Source of the DNA: 3107 sp965216225 | Lineage (GTDB): Bacteria; Pseudomonadota; Alphaproteobacteria; Rhodobacterales; Rhodobacteraceae | Assembly (NCBI GenBank): GCA_965216225.1 | Contig: CBDCFF010000025.1 | Location: 60,269-124,268 of the forward strand | DNA length: 64,000 bases | Reading direction: 5' to 3' | Shown here: positions 53,411-62,498 of the stretch, piece by piece | Layout of the letters: every line of letters begins with the position of its first letter | Position numbering within the stretch: the first letter of the stretch is position 1 | Notes under the pieces: generated by a model | Database searches by the model: none | Seen by the model: only the letters and a program-made list of their open reading frames with translations | Told to the model about the DNA's origin: nothing | Position numbers and translations under genes: made by a program

Positions 53411-54111
53411 ACGCGCGCGCGGGGCCTTGTCCGGTTGGCGCAACCATCCGCCTGCCCGTTCAGTCCCCGCCTCCCGGTTTCAATGCGGTAAACGGACAGC
53501 ACTGGACAGCGGCAGGAAGACGATTCCGGCCTATGAGACCGGCGACCGCTCCGCCCGCACCGCAATTGGGTGCATGGACGACCGATGGCCATGAGGCTTG
53601 CCCGGAAGTGGCGGCGGCGAGCAGCGGCAATGCAGTTCCGGTGGGCGGCGACGGCACCGACGGCGAATGACGGCACGGTGAGCGTGTTGGCCGCCGTGAC
53701 CATCGGGATCGCGAACGACACGGGCGGAGACGCCGCCAGCGCCGACGATGCCATCGACCTCGGGGAGCACGACGGGCGTGGATGCGAGCAGGAGCGCACC
53801 CAGCAATACCCACGGGGCGGGAACGGGTCGTTGCCGTAGCGGCGCTCGCGGATCCGACCGTCGCATCCATGGATCGGGACTTTGCTCTGCCGGTTGCGTG
53901 CGATTTCCGCCGCGCGCGCGACCGCCTCGGCTTGCGTCGGGAGCCGCGCGGCGCACCAGGGGACACGGACCTGCCCGCACTCTACAGCATGGCCGATCGC
54001 CTCATCATCGCCGCCTGCGCCATGCTCGTGGGCCAGACGGAATTCGATCCAGGCCACTCACCCAGAGCCGGTCCGGCATGAATCATGAATGATGTAGCGG
54101 GCAACAAATCC
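53411..54111. other. 700-bp region without an intact gene
   Basis: Between the adhesin stop and the IS481 remnant. High GC keeps many frames open on both strands, none with a convincing start or family match. The only recognisable piece is a DUF2188-like remnant on the minus strand (separate entry). No terminator hairpin with T-tract is apparent after the adhesin. Confidence 0.6.
53809..53964 (-). pseudogene. DUF2188 remnant
   Basis: The minus-strand frame reads TQAEAVARAAEIARNRQSKV, then PIHGCDGRIRERRYGNDPFP. This matches the C-terminal half of DUF2188 proteins, normally about 70 aa and ending near that point. Here the N-terminal half is unrelated and the frame runs on without a stop, so it is a decayed fragment. 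DUF2188 has no known function. Confidence 0.5.
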
Positions 54112-54216
54112 TGTCACATCCCATGTGATTGTATGGCTACTTTCTGAAGAGCTCGGGCTTTTCTTGATGCGTGACCGTTCGGTGAAGGAGCCCTGGCGTA
54201 CTGCCGGTCGTCCCGG

Positions 54217-55734
54217 TTACGCTGCTGATGCAGCGTAACGCCAGGGCATCAGCTCGTCCAGCCGAGTGATCTTGTGATCCGCGATGCGGGCGAGAACCCA
54301 TGTGAGCCAGGCTTGTGGATCGACTTTATTAAGCTTTGCCGTTTCGATCAGGGTGTAGGCGATGGCCATGGCTTTGCCACCGCCCTCGGAACCGGCGAAC
54401 ATCCAATTTTTGCGACCTATGGCGACAGGTTTTATGGCGCGTTCGGCGATGTTGTTGTCCGCTTCCAGAAAGCCATGGTTCAAATAACCGCGTGCCTTTG
54501 GCAAACGACCAAGGGCATAACGGATCGCTTGGGCCAGAGGCGACTTGCCAGATATATTTGGCAACTGCGCGTGTAACCAGGTCTCAAGTTCATCGAAGAT
54601 CGGTTTTGCCTTTTCCTGACGGATGGCAACGCGCTCTTCAGACGGTTTGCCACGCGCCTCTTTCTCGACGGCATAGAGTTCCGCGGTCCGGCGGAGGGCT
54701 TCTTCGGCAATCGATGAGCCTTGCGCGGCAAAGATGTCTACAAACTTGCGTCTGACGTGCGCCAAACAAGCCATCTCCTGGGCCTTGTCCTCACCGAATA
54801 CCCCGTTGAAGCCGGAATACCCGTCCGCATGGACCCAGCCTTTGTAGCCGGAGAGATGTGAGACGGGATGTTCGCCCTTGCGATCAATCGTGAACTGATA
54901 CCACGCGCAGGGCGGTGATGATCCAGACCATGGTCGTTCATCGCGAACATAGGTCCAGACACGGGCGGTCCTGGTCTTCTTGTTGCCGGGGGCCTGCATT
55001 TTAACGGGCGTATCATCAGCGAAGGTGGCCGCGCCTCGGCGGACCATTCGGCCAATGGTGTCAGCCAGAGGTTCCAGAAGCGCGGTGGAGCCGCCAACCC
55101 AATTGGTCAGAGTTGATCGATTAAGATCGACGCCTTCACGGGCGTATATTTGCGACTGACGGTAGAGCGGCAGGTGGTCCGCGTATTTGCTGACCAACAC
55201 GTGCGCCAGCAGCCCCGGTCCCGGGCGGCCACGTTCGATCGGGCGCGATGGCAGCGGCGATTGGACAATGGCCTCGCAACAGGAACAGGCCATACGCGGA
55301 CGCACGATCCGGTTCACGACAAAACGCCCCGGTTTGTATTCCAACTCCTCGGTCACGTCCTCACCGAGCCTCTTCAACGCCCCACCGCAACGTCGGCAGT
55401 CCTCGCCCGGCGACAAGACCTCTTCGTGCCGGTCCAGATGATCGGGCAAGGGCTTGCGGCTGTGCCGGCGGGCCGGTTTGTCCGTTTCAGGCGTTGGAGC
55501 AGGCGCCGCCTGTTCTCCAGCGGCTTCGGCAATCGCCTCATCTTCCTGGAAGACCAGATTGAGCTGGTAGAGGCTTTCTGATTTCGATCCAAACCGGTGC
55601 CGGTCATGCCCCGCCAGTTGGTGTTGGAGTTGTTCCACCTTCAGGGTCAGCGCCTTGACTTCATCGGCCAGAAGCCGGTTCACTGCCCGCAGTTCCGCAG
55701 GATCATCCGGGGATATGTCGAGGTCCTTCAGCAT
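54217..55734 (-). CDS. tnpC: IS66 transposase TnpC, full length
   Basis: 505 aa: N-terminal coiled coil, zinc-finger-like motifs (CRRCGG, CSCCEA), DDE core, with HADGYSGFNGVFG, ACLAHVRRKFVD and LEADNNIAERAIKPVAI, and the C-terminal DUF domain ending RYAASAA. It is the intact reference for the two broken copies at 14942 and 18087. Confidence 0.97.
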   Translation of the reverse strand: MLKDLDISPDDPAELRAVNRLLADEVKALTLKVEQLQHQLAGHDRHRFGSKSESLYQLNLVFQEDEAIAEAAGEQAAPAPTPETDKPARRHSRKPLPDHLDRHEEVLSPGEDCRRCGGALKRLGEDVTEELEYKPGRFVVNRIVRPRMACSCCEAIVQSPLPSRPIERGRPGPGLLAHVLVSKYADHLPLYRQSQIYAREGVDLNRSTLTNWVGGSTALLEPLADTIGRMVRRGAATFADDTPVKMQAPGNKKTRTARVWTYVRDERPWSGSSPPCAWYQFTIDRKGEHPVSHLSGYKGWVHADGYSGFNGVFGEDKAQEMACLAHVRRKFVDIFAAQGSSIAEEALRRTAELYAVEKEARGKPSEERVAIRQEKAKPIFDELETWLHAQLPNISGKSPLAQAIRYALGRLPKARGYLNHGFLEADNNIAERAIKPVAIGRKNWMFAGSEGGGKAMAIAYTLIETAKLNKVDPQAWLTWVLARIADHKITRLDELMPWRYAASAA

Positions 55735-55804
55735 CGCCGATCCTATACCGGATCAGCATTCCGGGGTGAACCCCGAAAGCGCGCAAAGCCTCGTATTCAT
55801 TGAC

Positions 55805-56152
55805 CTATCCTACGCTCAACGGTCTCCAGGTTTTACGGGGCATCCGCCAGTCAATCCCCTCCAACAGCATTGAGAGCTGCGCGGGTGTGACGCTGATCTT
55901 GCCGTCCTTTGCAGCGGGCCGGACAAACCGCCCTTTCTCCAACCGCTTCGAAAACAGGCACGCGCCCTGGCAATCCCACCAGATGATCTTCAACAGATCG
56001 CCGCGCCGCCCCCGGAACACGAACAGGTGGCCGGAATACGGGTCTTCGGCCAAAACCTTCTCGGCCTGGGCCGCCAGCGTAGTGAACCCTCGCCGCATGT
56101 CCGTGACACCCGCCGACAGCCACACCCGCGTGTTGCTCGGCACCGGGATCAA
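55805..56152 (-). CDS. tnpB: IS66 accessory protein TnpB
   Basis: 115 aa, same motifs as the copy at 19058 (FVFRGRRGDLLKIIWWD). It differs by only a few residues. Coupled to tnpA by overlap. Confidence 0.96.
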   Translation of the reverse strand: MIPVPSNTRVWLSAGVTDMRRGFTTLAAQAEKVLAEDPYSGHLFVFRGRRGDLLKIIWWDCQGACLFSKRLEKGRFVRPAAKDGKISVTPAQLSMLLEGIDWRMPRKTWRPLSVG

Positions 56153-56529
56153 GACATCAGCCCCTTCAGCAGCCGCGCCAGCACATCAGGATCGAACCCA
56201 CCCCCGGCGCTGATCCGGTGACCGCCAGCCAACTCAATCTCGATACGGCCACCGAAGGCGACGGGACCGGATGGCTGCGCCGGTTCCGGATGTGAAGCAG
56301 CCGGAGAAATCTCAACCGGCAGAAACACAGATCCAGCTACGACCTCGGTGAAATCTGGCGCAAAACGCGGGTCCTTCAGCCATTTGAAGATCAGATTGGC
56401 GTTCATCGCGTAGCGCCGCGCAACCTGAGCCACAGAAACACCCGGCGCGGCAGTCTGCAGGCAGATCGAACGCTTCTCGTCGTCCCACCAAATTCGCTTC
56501 TTGCGCCTGCCAGCCATAGAGTGCCTCAT
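56149..56529 (-). CDS. tnpA: IS66 accessory protein TnpA
   Basis: 126 aa helix-turn-helix protein, almost identical to the copy at 19402. Start choice as there. The inverted repeat GTGTCCAC-n8-GTGGACAC (56531-56554) lies directly upstream of the ATG and may be an autoregulatory site. Confidence 0.92.
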   Translation of the reverse strand: MRHSMAGRRKKRIWWDDEKRSICLQTAAPGVSVAQVARRYAMNANLIFKWLKDPRFAPDFTEVVAGSVFLPVEISPAASHPEPAQPSGPVAFGGRIEIELAGGHRISAGGGFDPDVLARLLKGLMS

Positions 56530-56602
56530 GGTGTCCACTATCGATGGTGGACACTATCGGCTCCTCCGCCCCCGCGTTAGGTCGGCTTCAACGGACGCTC
56601 AC

Positions 56603-56795
56603 CTTGATGCCAGTCCTTGAGCGCATCGATTGGCGTGCGGCCTTTCAGAACGGATTGCGGCAGCTGGCCGTTGTAGAGGCGGACGTAGCGGAGAAGCGTC
56701 TGTTCGAGTTCCTCGCCGCTGCGGAAACGGTGGCTCTGGAGCACGTCCTTGATCCGACCGTTGAATCGCTCGACCATGCCGTTGGCCTGCCCCCA
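56603..56795 (-). pseudogene. IS481 transposase, C-terminal fragment
   Basis: About 60 residues (NGMVERFNGRIKDVLQSHRF, then LPQSVLKGRTPIDALKDWHQ) of an IS481/rve transposase, interrupted by IS66 after DWH and cut at its 5' side near 56795. Its last codons and terminus continue at 54112-54170. Confidence 0.9.
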
Positions 56796-56847
56796 CCCTG
56801 CCCGAAATCACGATCTTCATGCCTTGCGCCGGGGCGCTTCGTGATGT

Positions 56848-58263
56848 TCAGTCCCGCTCATAGGCGTCTTCGTATCGGACGATGTCGTCCTCGCCGAGAT
56901 AGGCGCCGGTCTGAACCTCGATGAGAACCATCGCGACCTTTCCCGGGTTCTCAAGGCGGTGTCTGGCCCCCAGCGGCACATATACGGATTCATTTTCGGA
57001 CACCAGCCTTGAGGTGTCATTCACCGTGACCCGTGCGGTGCCGGAAACCACGACCCAGTGCTCGGCCCGGTGCACATGGCTTTGGAGTGACAGGGCCGCG
57101 CCGGGATGGAGCACCAGCCGCTTGACCTGAAAACGCTCCGACAGGGCCAGCGTCTCGAACCAGCCCCAGGGGCGATGGTCGCGGGGAAAGGTGTCCGCCT
57201 GCCGGGCGCTTTTGCTTTTCAGCGCCGATACCGCAAGCCCGACATCCTGCGCCCGGGACCTGTCGGCGACCAGAACCGCATCCGGCATCGCAACGGCGAT
57301 CACGTCCTTCAGGCCGATCCCGACGATCTCCAGATCCCCGGATTCCGAACGCAGCACCGTATCGCGACAGTCGATCGCCGTCGCCGGTCCCGCGGTGGCC
57401 ACGCCCAGAGCATCGGGTTCCATCTGTGCGCCAACCGCATCCCAACCGCCGAGATCGGACCACTCTGCGTCAAACGGCACCACATGCAGGCCCCGCGCCT
57501 TTTCCATCACCGCGCGGTCGATGGAAACGTCGCTGACCGCCTCCCAGGCCCTGGCATCCAGCCGGACGAAACCGGAATCGGCCTTTCTTTCATCGACAGC
57601 CGCACAGACCGGCGCGACAAGTTCCGGGGCATGTTCCTTCATCGCGGCGACCAGTTGCGACGCCCTGGACAGAAACAGCCCGGCATTCCACAGGCAGTTG
57701 CCGGACATGAACATTTCCTCTGCCCGGGCGCGGCAGGGTTTCTCGACAAACCGGGTCAGCGGAACCGGCGCGCCATTCGGCCTGGCCGCCAGTTCCAGCC
57801 ACCCATAGCCGGTTTCCGCGCGGGTGGGGGTGACGCCGAACGTCACGATGTGCCCGCTTTCCGCCACCGGCGCCCCGCGCGCCACCGCCGTCCGGAAAGC
57901 CGTAGCGTCCGGGATCACATGGTCGGACGGCGCCACCAGCATCATCGCGTCAGGCTCCGCCCCGGCCAGTTGCAGGGCGGCGGCCAGAACCGCCGGGCCG
58001 GTATTGCGCGGCGACGGTTCAACCAGGATCGCGCCCGCCCTGATCCCCGCATCGCTGAGCTGTTTCAGGACGATGAAGCGGAAATCCTCCCCCGTCACGA
58101 CGACCGGGGCCTGAAAACCGTTGCCGCAGGTCCGCTTCGCGGCTTGCTGAAACAGGCTCTCCCCGGCGATCAGCGGGACGAACTGCTTCGGATAGCTGCG
58201 GCGCGACAACGGCCACAGCCGCGTGCCCGAGCCACCGCAAAGAAGAACCGGCGTCACCTTCAC
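56848..58263 (-). CDS. manC: Mannose-1-phosphate guanylyltransferase/mannose-6-phosphate isomerase
   Basis: 471 aa bifunctional type II PMI/GMP. The nucleotidyltransferase signature is GGSGTRLWPLSR, with PKQF and FVEKP (isomerase/transferase contacts); the C-terminal cupin (PGAALSLQSHVHRAEHWVVV) holds the isomerase zinc site. It makes GDP-mannose for exopolysaccharide. I prefer the GTG at 58263 (AGGGGA 6-11 nt upstream) over the ATG at 58293. It is wedged between two IS islands but looks intact. Confidence 0.93.
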   Translation of the reverse strand: MKVTPVLLCGGSGTRLWPLSRRSYPKQFVPLIAGESLFQQAAKRTCGNGFQAPVVVTGEDFRFIVLKQLSDAGIRAGAILVEPSPRNTGPAVLAAALQLAGAEPDAMMLVAPSDHVIPDATAFRTAVARGAPVAESGHIVTFGVTPTRAETGYGWLELAARPNGAPVPLTRFVEKPCRARAEEMFMSGNCLWNAGLFLSRASQLVAAMKEHAPELVAPVCAAVDERKADSGFVRLDARAWEAVSDVSIDRAVMEKARGLHVVPFDAEWSDLGGWDAVGAQMEPDALGVATAGPATAIDCRDTVLRSESGDLEIVGIGLKDVIAVAMPDAVLVADRSRAQDVGLAVSALKSKSARQADTFPRDHRPWGWFETLALSERFQVKRLVLHPGAALSLQSHVHRAEHWVVVSGTARVTVNDTSRLVSENESVYVPLGARHRLENPGKVAMVLIEVQTGAYLGEDDIVRYEDAYERD

Positions 58264-58436
58264 AACAGTATCCCCTGCCCAGAAACCGCACATCCGGAAT
58301 GCCGAAACACACGCAAACAGGATTCGTCGGTCCCGGAAGTTAGGTGTTCCATCCCGGACGATCAGATAGACCCTCGGCGATCTGCCCTTTTCATGGCAAG
58401 GTCGGTTCTGGGGGACATTCGGGACGGAGGCAAGAC

Positions 58437-58888
58437 ATGCTGATTTCTTTGCACAAGCAGGCGACGACGACGCCGAAGATCAGGGCCGCAATCCAGGCGA
58501 GTGATGAACCCGCGTGGATCGTGGCCGAGCGCTATGGCATCTCGGAGCAGACCGTCTGGAGACACCGTCCACGACCGGAGCCACACGGCGCACAGGTTGC
58601 AGACCACGCTGACACCGGCGCAGGAGGCCGTGGCGGTCTCGCTGAGACAGAGTCTGCTGCTGCCGCTCGACGACCTGCTCGCCGTGGTCCGCGAGTTTCT
58701 CAACCCGAACGTCTCGCGCTCCGGGCTGGATCGATGCCTGCGTCGGCATGGGCTCGGCTCCCTCCGTGACCTGAAGCCGAAGGTGGCGAAGCCCGCGCAC
58801 AAGCCTTTCAAGGCATACGAGCCCGGCTACATCCACATCGACGTGAAATACCTGCCGCAGATGGCCGATGAGGAGAAGCGCCGGTATC
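58437..58888 (+). pseudogene. IS481 transposase, 5' part (frameshifted, cut by IS21)
   Basis: Begins MLISLHKQATTTPKIRAAIQ, a helix-turn-helix (VAERYGISEQTVWRHR). Shortly after TVW the frame changes: the family sequence continues in another frame (DTVHDRSHTAHRLQTTLTP through YIHIDVKYLPQMADEEKRR), so several bases are missing. At RRYL it is cut by IS21. Confidence 0.9.
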
Positions 58889-58934
58889 TGCTGCGCGACA
58901 AACAAGGTGAGAATCCAGCGTCAATCAGGATGAG

Positions 58935-58997
58935 AACGCGTGTGCGGGGGCTCGCAGGGAGGGCGTAGCCCGACTGGGGAGGCCCCGCACACGCGTT
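58935..58997 (+). terminator. Large hairpin in the IS21 left end (copy 2)
   Basis: 15-nt perfect arms (58935-58949 and 58983-58997), ending in TTTT and followed by GCCCTTTT, upstream of istA. It is placed to stop transcripts entering from the host side. Confidence 0.6.
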
Positions 58998-59072
58998 TTG
59001 CCCTTTTGGGGCGGGCCTGACGGTTGTGGCCGGCTCGGATAAGGAATGATTTTCTGTGCAAGGGGATCGTTC

Positions 59073-60593
59073 ATGCCGGGCTGTCATGTCACTGACCAAC
59101 AAATGAGGCTCTTCATGACGCTCAGATCGACCCATTCCGTTGCCGTTGCCGCTGCCAAGGCGGGGATCAGCCAGGCAACGGGCTATCGGCTGCAAGCTGA
59201 CCCAATTTTACCATCACAGAAGAAGGCCCCTCGCGGCCGGCGGCGTCCGGACCCGCTGGCGGACATTTTTGATGCGGAGGTCGTGCCGCTTCTGCGGTCC
59301 TCACCGGGGATCCGACCTGTGGCGGTTTACGAGGAGCTTCTGCGTCGGCATTCTGATCTGGGTACGGGCATCCGACGGACTCTGGAGCGACGGATACGCG
59401 CCTGGAATGCGGAACACGGCCCTGAACAGGACGTCATTTTCCGGCAGACCCACACACCGGGCAAAATGGGCCTGTCGGATTTCACCGCCATGGGCAAGTT
59501 GGGTGTGACCATTGCCGGTGAGGCACTGGGCCATCGACTGTATCACTTCCGGCTTGCCTATAGCGGGTTTCAGCACGCCCACGTCGTGCTGGGCGGCGAA
59601 AGCTATGTGGCGCTGGCTGAGGGATTGCAGAACGCCCTCTGGACGCTCGGCGGCGTGCCACACAATCATGGAACTGACAGCCTGTCGGCGGCCTTCAAGA
59701 ACCTGGATAAGTCATCCCGGGCCGATCTAACCGACCGCTTCGACGCCCTGTGCAACCATTATGGAATGACGCCGACGCGCAACAACAAGGGCGTCGCACA
59801 CGAGAACGGTTCCATCGAGAGCCCCAATGGGCATCTGAAGCGCACCATTGAGGACGCGCTGGTCATGCGTGGGTCGCGCGACTTCGAAAGCTTGCAAGAT
59901 TATCGTCGCTTCATCGACGAGATCGTGGGCCGGATCAACGCCCGCAATGCCAAGCGTATCGATGCGGAACGTGCGAGCCTCAGACCTTTGCCGACGCGGC
60001 GGACCACGGATTACGAGGAGATCACGTTGCGCGTCACTTCCTCCGGGGGCTTCACCTTGCGCAAGGTGTTCTACACCGTGCCATCCCGGTTGATCGGGCA
60101 TCAGCTGCGGGTTCGGCTCTACGATGATCGGTTGGAGCTGTTCCTGGGAAGCTCTGCCCTGCTAACGCTGACACGCGGACGAGCCTCGAGCACCGGGAGC
60201 CATGGGCACGTGGTCAATTACCACCACGTCATCCACTCCTTGCGCAAAAAGCCCATGGCGCTGATGGGGCTGGTCTATCGGGATCAGCTATTCCCGCGCC
60301 GGGCGTTCCGTAACATGTTCGCATTCCTGCTGGAGCAGACCAGTGAGAAGGCGGCGTGTCGCATGGTTGTCGATCTTCTGGCGCTGGCACACGAGCGGGG
60401 CTGCGAGGCTGAATTGGCAGCGCAGCTTGAGGAGGACCTTCGCCAGAAGCGCCCGCCTGACATGGCGGCCCTACGCGCAGTGTTTAGCCCATCACAAGAC
60501 GCACTCCCCCAAGTCGCGGTGCAACTGGCCGACCTGTCATCTTACGACCAGTTGGTCGGCGGTACGCCATCCGCTCAGGAGGTGACAGCATGA
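59073..60593 (+). CDS. istA: IS21 transposase IstA (copy 2)
   Basis: 506 aa, identical to copy 1 except at least L for P in RRTLERR. DDE core and beta domain complete. AAGGGGATCG lies upstream of the chosen ATG. Stop overlaps the istB start. Confidence 0.96.
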   Translation: MPGCHVTDQQMRLFMTLRSTHSVAVAAAKAGISQATGYRLQADPILPSQKKAPRGRRRPDPLADIFDAEVVPLLRSSPGIRPVAVYEELLRRHSDLGTGIRRTLERRIRAWNAEHGPEQDVIFRQTHTPGKMGLSDFTAMGKLGVTIAGEALGHRLYHFRLAYSGFQHAHVVLGGESYVALAEGLQNALWTLGGVPHNHGTDSLSAAFKNLDKSSRADLTDRFDALCNHYGMTPTRNNKGVAHENGSIESPNGHLKRTIEDALVMRGSRDFESLQDYRRFIDEIVGRINARNAKRIDAERASLRPLPTRRTTDYEEITLRVTSSGGFTLRKVFYTVPSRLIGHQLRVRLYDDRLELFLGSSALLTLTRGRASSTGSHGHVVNYHHVIHSLRKKPMALMGLVYRDQLFPRRAFRNMFAFLLEQTSEKAACRMVVDLLALAHERGCEAELAAQLEEDLRQKRPPDMAALRAVFSPSQDALPQVAVQLADLSSYDQLVGGTPSAQEVTA

Positions 60594-61399
60594 CATCGCC
60601 CCAGACCGATACCGCCCGCCTAACCTTGGCTCTGACCGAATTGCGCTTGCCAGCCATCAAGGCGCTATGGCCGCGCTTTGCGGAACAAGCCGACAAGGAA
60701 GGCTGGCCCGCCGCTCGGATGCTCAGCACCCTGGTGGAGCATGAACTGGCTGAACGAGATCGCCGTCGTATCGAGCGACATCTCGCACAGGCACGCCTGT
60801 TGCCCGGAAAAACGATCGACACCTTCGACTTCACAGCCGTCCCCATGCTGTCCAAGGCCCATGTCAGTGCGATCACCGCTGGCGACAGCTGGATCGGAAA
60901 GGGCGGCAACATCCTGCTGTTTGGGCCGCCAGGTGTGGGCAAATCACATCTCGGCTCAGCCATCGGGCTCGCCCTTGTCGAGCAAGGCTACCGCGTCCTA
61001 TTCAGCCGCACCACCGATCTGGTCCAGAAACTCCAACAGGCCCGCCGCGATCTCGTCCTCGAAAGTGCCATTGCAAAGCTCGACAAATTCCATCTGCTGA
61101 TCCTCGATGACATCACCTACGTCACCAAGGATCAGGCTGAAACCAGTGTGCTCTTCGAACTCATCAGCGCGAGATATGAACGCCGCTCAATGTTGATCAC
61201 GGCCAACCAGCCCTTCGGGGAGTGGAATGCGATTTTTCCAGACCCGGCCATGACATTGGCCGCCGTCGACAGGCTCGTGCACCACGCAACCATCTTCGAG
61301 ATGAATGTCGAAAGCTACCGGCGAAGAGCAGCACAAAAGGCAAAGGGGCCGGGAAGGCCTGCACAAAAAGCCACACCGGAAAACACCAAAGCTGATTGA
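60590..61399 (+). CDS. istB: IS21 helper ATPase IstB, full length (copy 2)
   Basis: 269 aa AAA+ helper with Walker A GPPGVGKSH, Walker B LLILDDITYV and the basic tail RRRAAQKAKGPGRPAQKATP that is missing from copy 1. It selects targets and activates IstA. Confidence 0.97.
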   Translation: MTSPQTDTARLTLALTELRLPAIKALWPRFAEQADKEGWPAARMLSTLVEHELAERDRRRIERHLAQARLLPGKTIDTFDFTAVPMLSKAHVSAITAGDSWIGKGGNILLFGPPGVGKSHLGSAIGLALVEQGYRVLFSRTTDLVQKLQQARRDLVLESAIAKLDKFHLLILDDITYVTKDQAETSVLFELISARYERRSMLITANQPFGEWNAIFPDPAMTLAAVDRLVHHATIFEMNVESYRRRAAQKAKGPGRPAQKATPENTKAD

Positions 61400-61526
61400 C
61401 GCTCCGCGACAATCAAAAAACAAACCCCTTGATCGCGGCACAAAAGCCCGGCATCGTCCCAAACGTCGCGACCAAGGATTCTCATCCTGATTGACGCGCA
61501 CTTCTCATCTTGATTGTCGCGCTACA

Positions 61527-62038
61527 GGTATCTGTTCGTCGCGATCGCCCGCGCCACCCGCTGGGTCTTCGTGCGCATCCATCCGGCGAAGACTGCGGCC
61601 AACGCCCGCCGGTTCCTGCGCGATCTGGAGCGCGCCGCCCCGATGCGGATCACCCGCGTGCTGACGGACAACGGCAAGGAGTTCACCGACAGGCTCTTCG
61701 GCCTTCGCCGCCGCGCCGCGACCGGCAATCATGAGTTCGACCGCCTCTGCGCCGGGTTCGGGATCGAGCATCGCCTGGCCCCACCGATGCGGCCGCAGAC
61801 CAACGGCATGGTCGAGCGTTTCAACGGTCGGATCGAGGACGTGCTCCAGAGCCACCGTTTCCGCAGCGGCGAGGACCTGGAGCGGACGCTTCTCCGCTAC
61901 GTCCGCCTCTACAACGGCCAGTTGCCGCAATCCGTTCTGAAAGGCCGCACGCCAATCGATGCGCTCAAGGACTGGCATCAAGAAAAGCCCGAACTCTTCA
62001 GAAAGAAGCCGTACAATCACACGGGATGTGACAGTTAG
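61527..62038 (+). pseudogene. IS481 transposase, 3' part
   Basis: Continues the interrupted transposase: YLFVAIARATRWVFVRIHP, then VLTDNGKEFTDRLFG and PQTNGMVERFNGRIEDV (second and third catalytic positions) to KKPYNHTGCDS. The stop codon TAG is not in the element but is supplied by the flanking target duplication (GTTAGG). Confidence 0.92.
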
Positions 62039-62060
62039 GGCAGATACAGTTACCAGAACA

Positions 62061-62498
62061 TTACCCGCACAGAACATTACCCCCGTATCCAGACCGGAGA
62101 AAAAACGCCCGAAGCCGCAGGTCGCCTGTATGTGAGCCCGGATCGCCTGCGCGGGCGCGGCAGGTGCTGCGAGCCTGAACGGGGGGTGACGACAGGCGCT
62201 GTTCCGCCACCAGCGTCGCCAGTTCCGCAGAGGCTTTTCCGAGAGTTTCCGGATAGCGCAGCGCGCTGCCGGCGTCGAACCGCAGGGTGGGCGCGTGGAA
62301 GGAAAGCGTGGCCATCAGGCGGCCGTTGGCCTCCCGGATCGGCACGGCCAGGGCGATCATGTCGGTCATGAACTCTTCGCGGTCCAGCGAATGGCCGCGT
62401 TTACGGATCGTGCGCAGTTCTTCCAGCAGGGCGGCGGGTTCGGTGATGGTGTTGGGGGTGTGCGCTTCGAGCACGGTCGCCTCAAGACAGCGGTGCAG
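62061..62498 (-). pseudogene. IclR-family regulator, C-terminal fragment
   Basis: The minus strand reads LHRCLEATVLEAHTPNTITE, ELRTIRKRGHSLDREEFMTD, MIALAVPIREANGRLMATLS: the effector-binding half of an IclR regulator. The DNA-binding half is missing; at 62498 the sequence switches to a transporter fragment in another frame. Confidence 0.8.

Larger units (their letters stand above)
54171..56602 (-). mobile_element. IS66-family element, complete copy (2432 bp)
   Basis: Terminal repeats GTGACCGTTCGGTGAAGG (54171) and GTGAGCGTCCGTTGAAGC (complement ending at 56602). The 8-bp target duplication CTTGATGC flanks it (54163-54170 and 56603-56610). It holds tnpA, tnpB and full tnpC. It sits inside the IS481 remnant. 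Confidence 0.97.
54112..56795 (-). mobile_element. IS481-family remnant split by IS66
   Basis: 54112-54170 and 56603-56795 are the transposase 3' end and terminus of an IS481 element (TGTCACATCCCATGTG at the outer end), homologous to the right end of the element at 58345-62033. The middle is the complete IS66 inserted with an 8-bp duplication. The 5' half of the IS481 copy is absent; the match stops near 56795. Confidence 0.88.
58889..61526 (+). mobile_element. IS21-family element, copy 2 (2638 bp, intact)
   Basis: Ends TGCTGCGCGACAAAC (58889) and the complement of TGTAGCGCGACAATC (61526). Clean 6-bp target duplication GGTATC (58883-58888 and 61527-61532) inside the IS481 transposase. istA and istB are both full length, so this is the copy most likely to be active. 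Confidence 0.97.
58345..62033 (+). mobile_element. IS481-family element carrying a nested IS21
   Basis: Ends TGTTCCATCCCGGACGAT (58345) and the complement of TGTCACATCCCGTGTGAT (62033) match as inverted repeats. The 6-bp duplication GTTAGG flanks it (58339-58344, 62034-62039). Without the nested IS21 and its duplication it is about 1.05 kb. The transposase also has its own frameshift near 58560. Confidence 0.93.

Noticed and set aside
48527..53443. 1638-codon open frame antisense to the adhesin
   Set aside because: It is an Arg/Gly/His-rich shadow of a repetitive GC-rich gene; no domain, no start signal, and its repeats mirror those of the sense protein.
14019..61526. CRISPR array or phage
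   Set aside because: No regularly spaced short repeats with unique spacers and no phage structural genes; repeats here are IS copies and tandem duplications.
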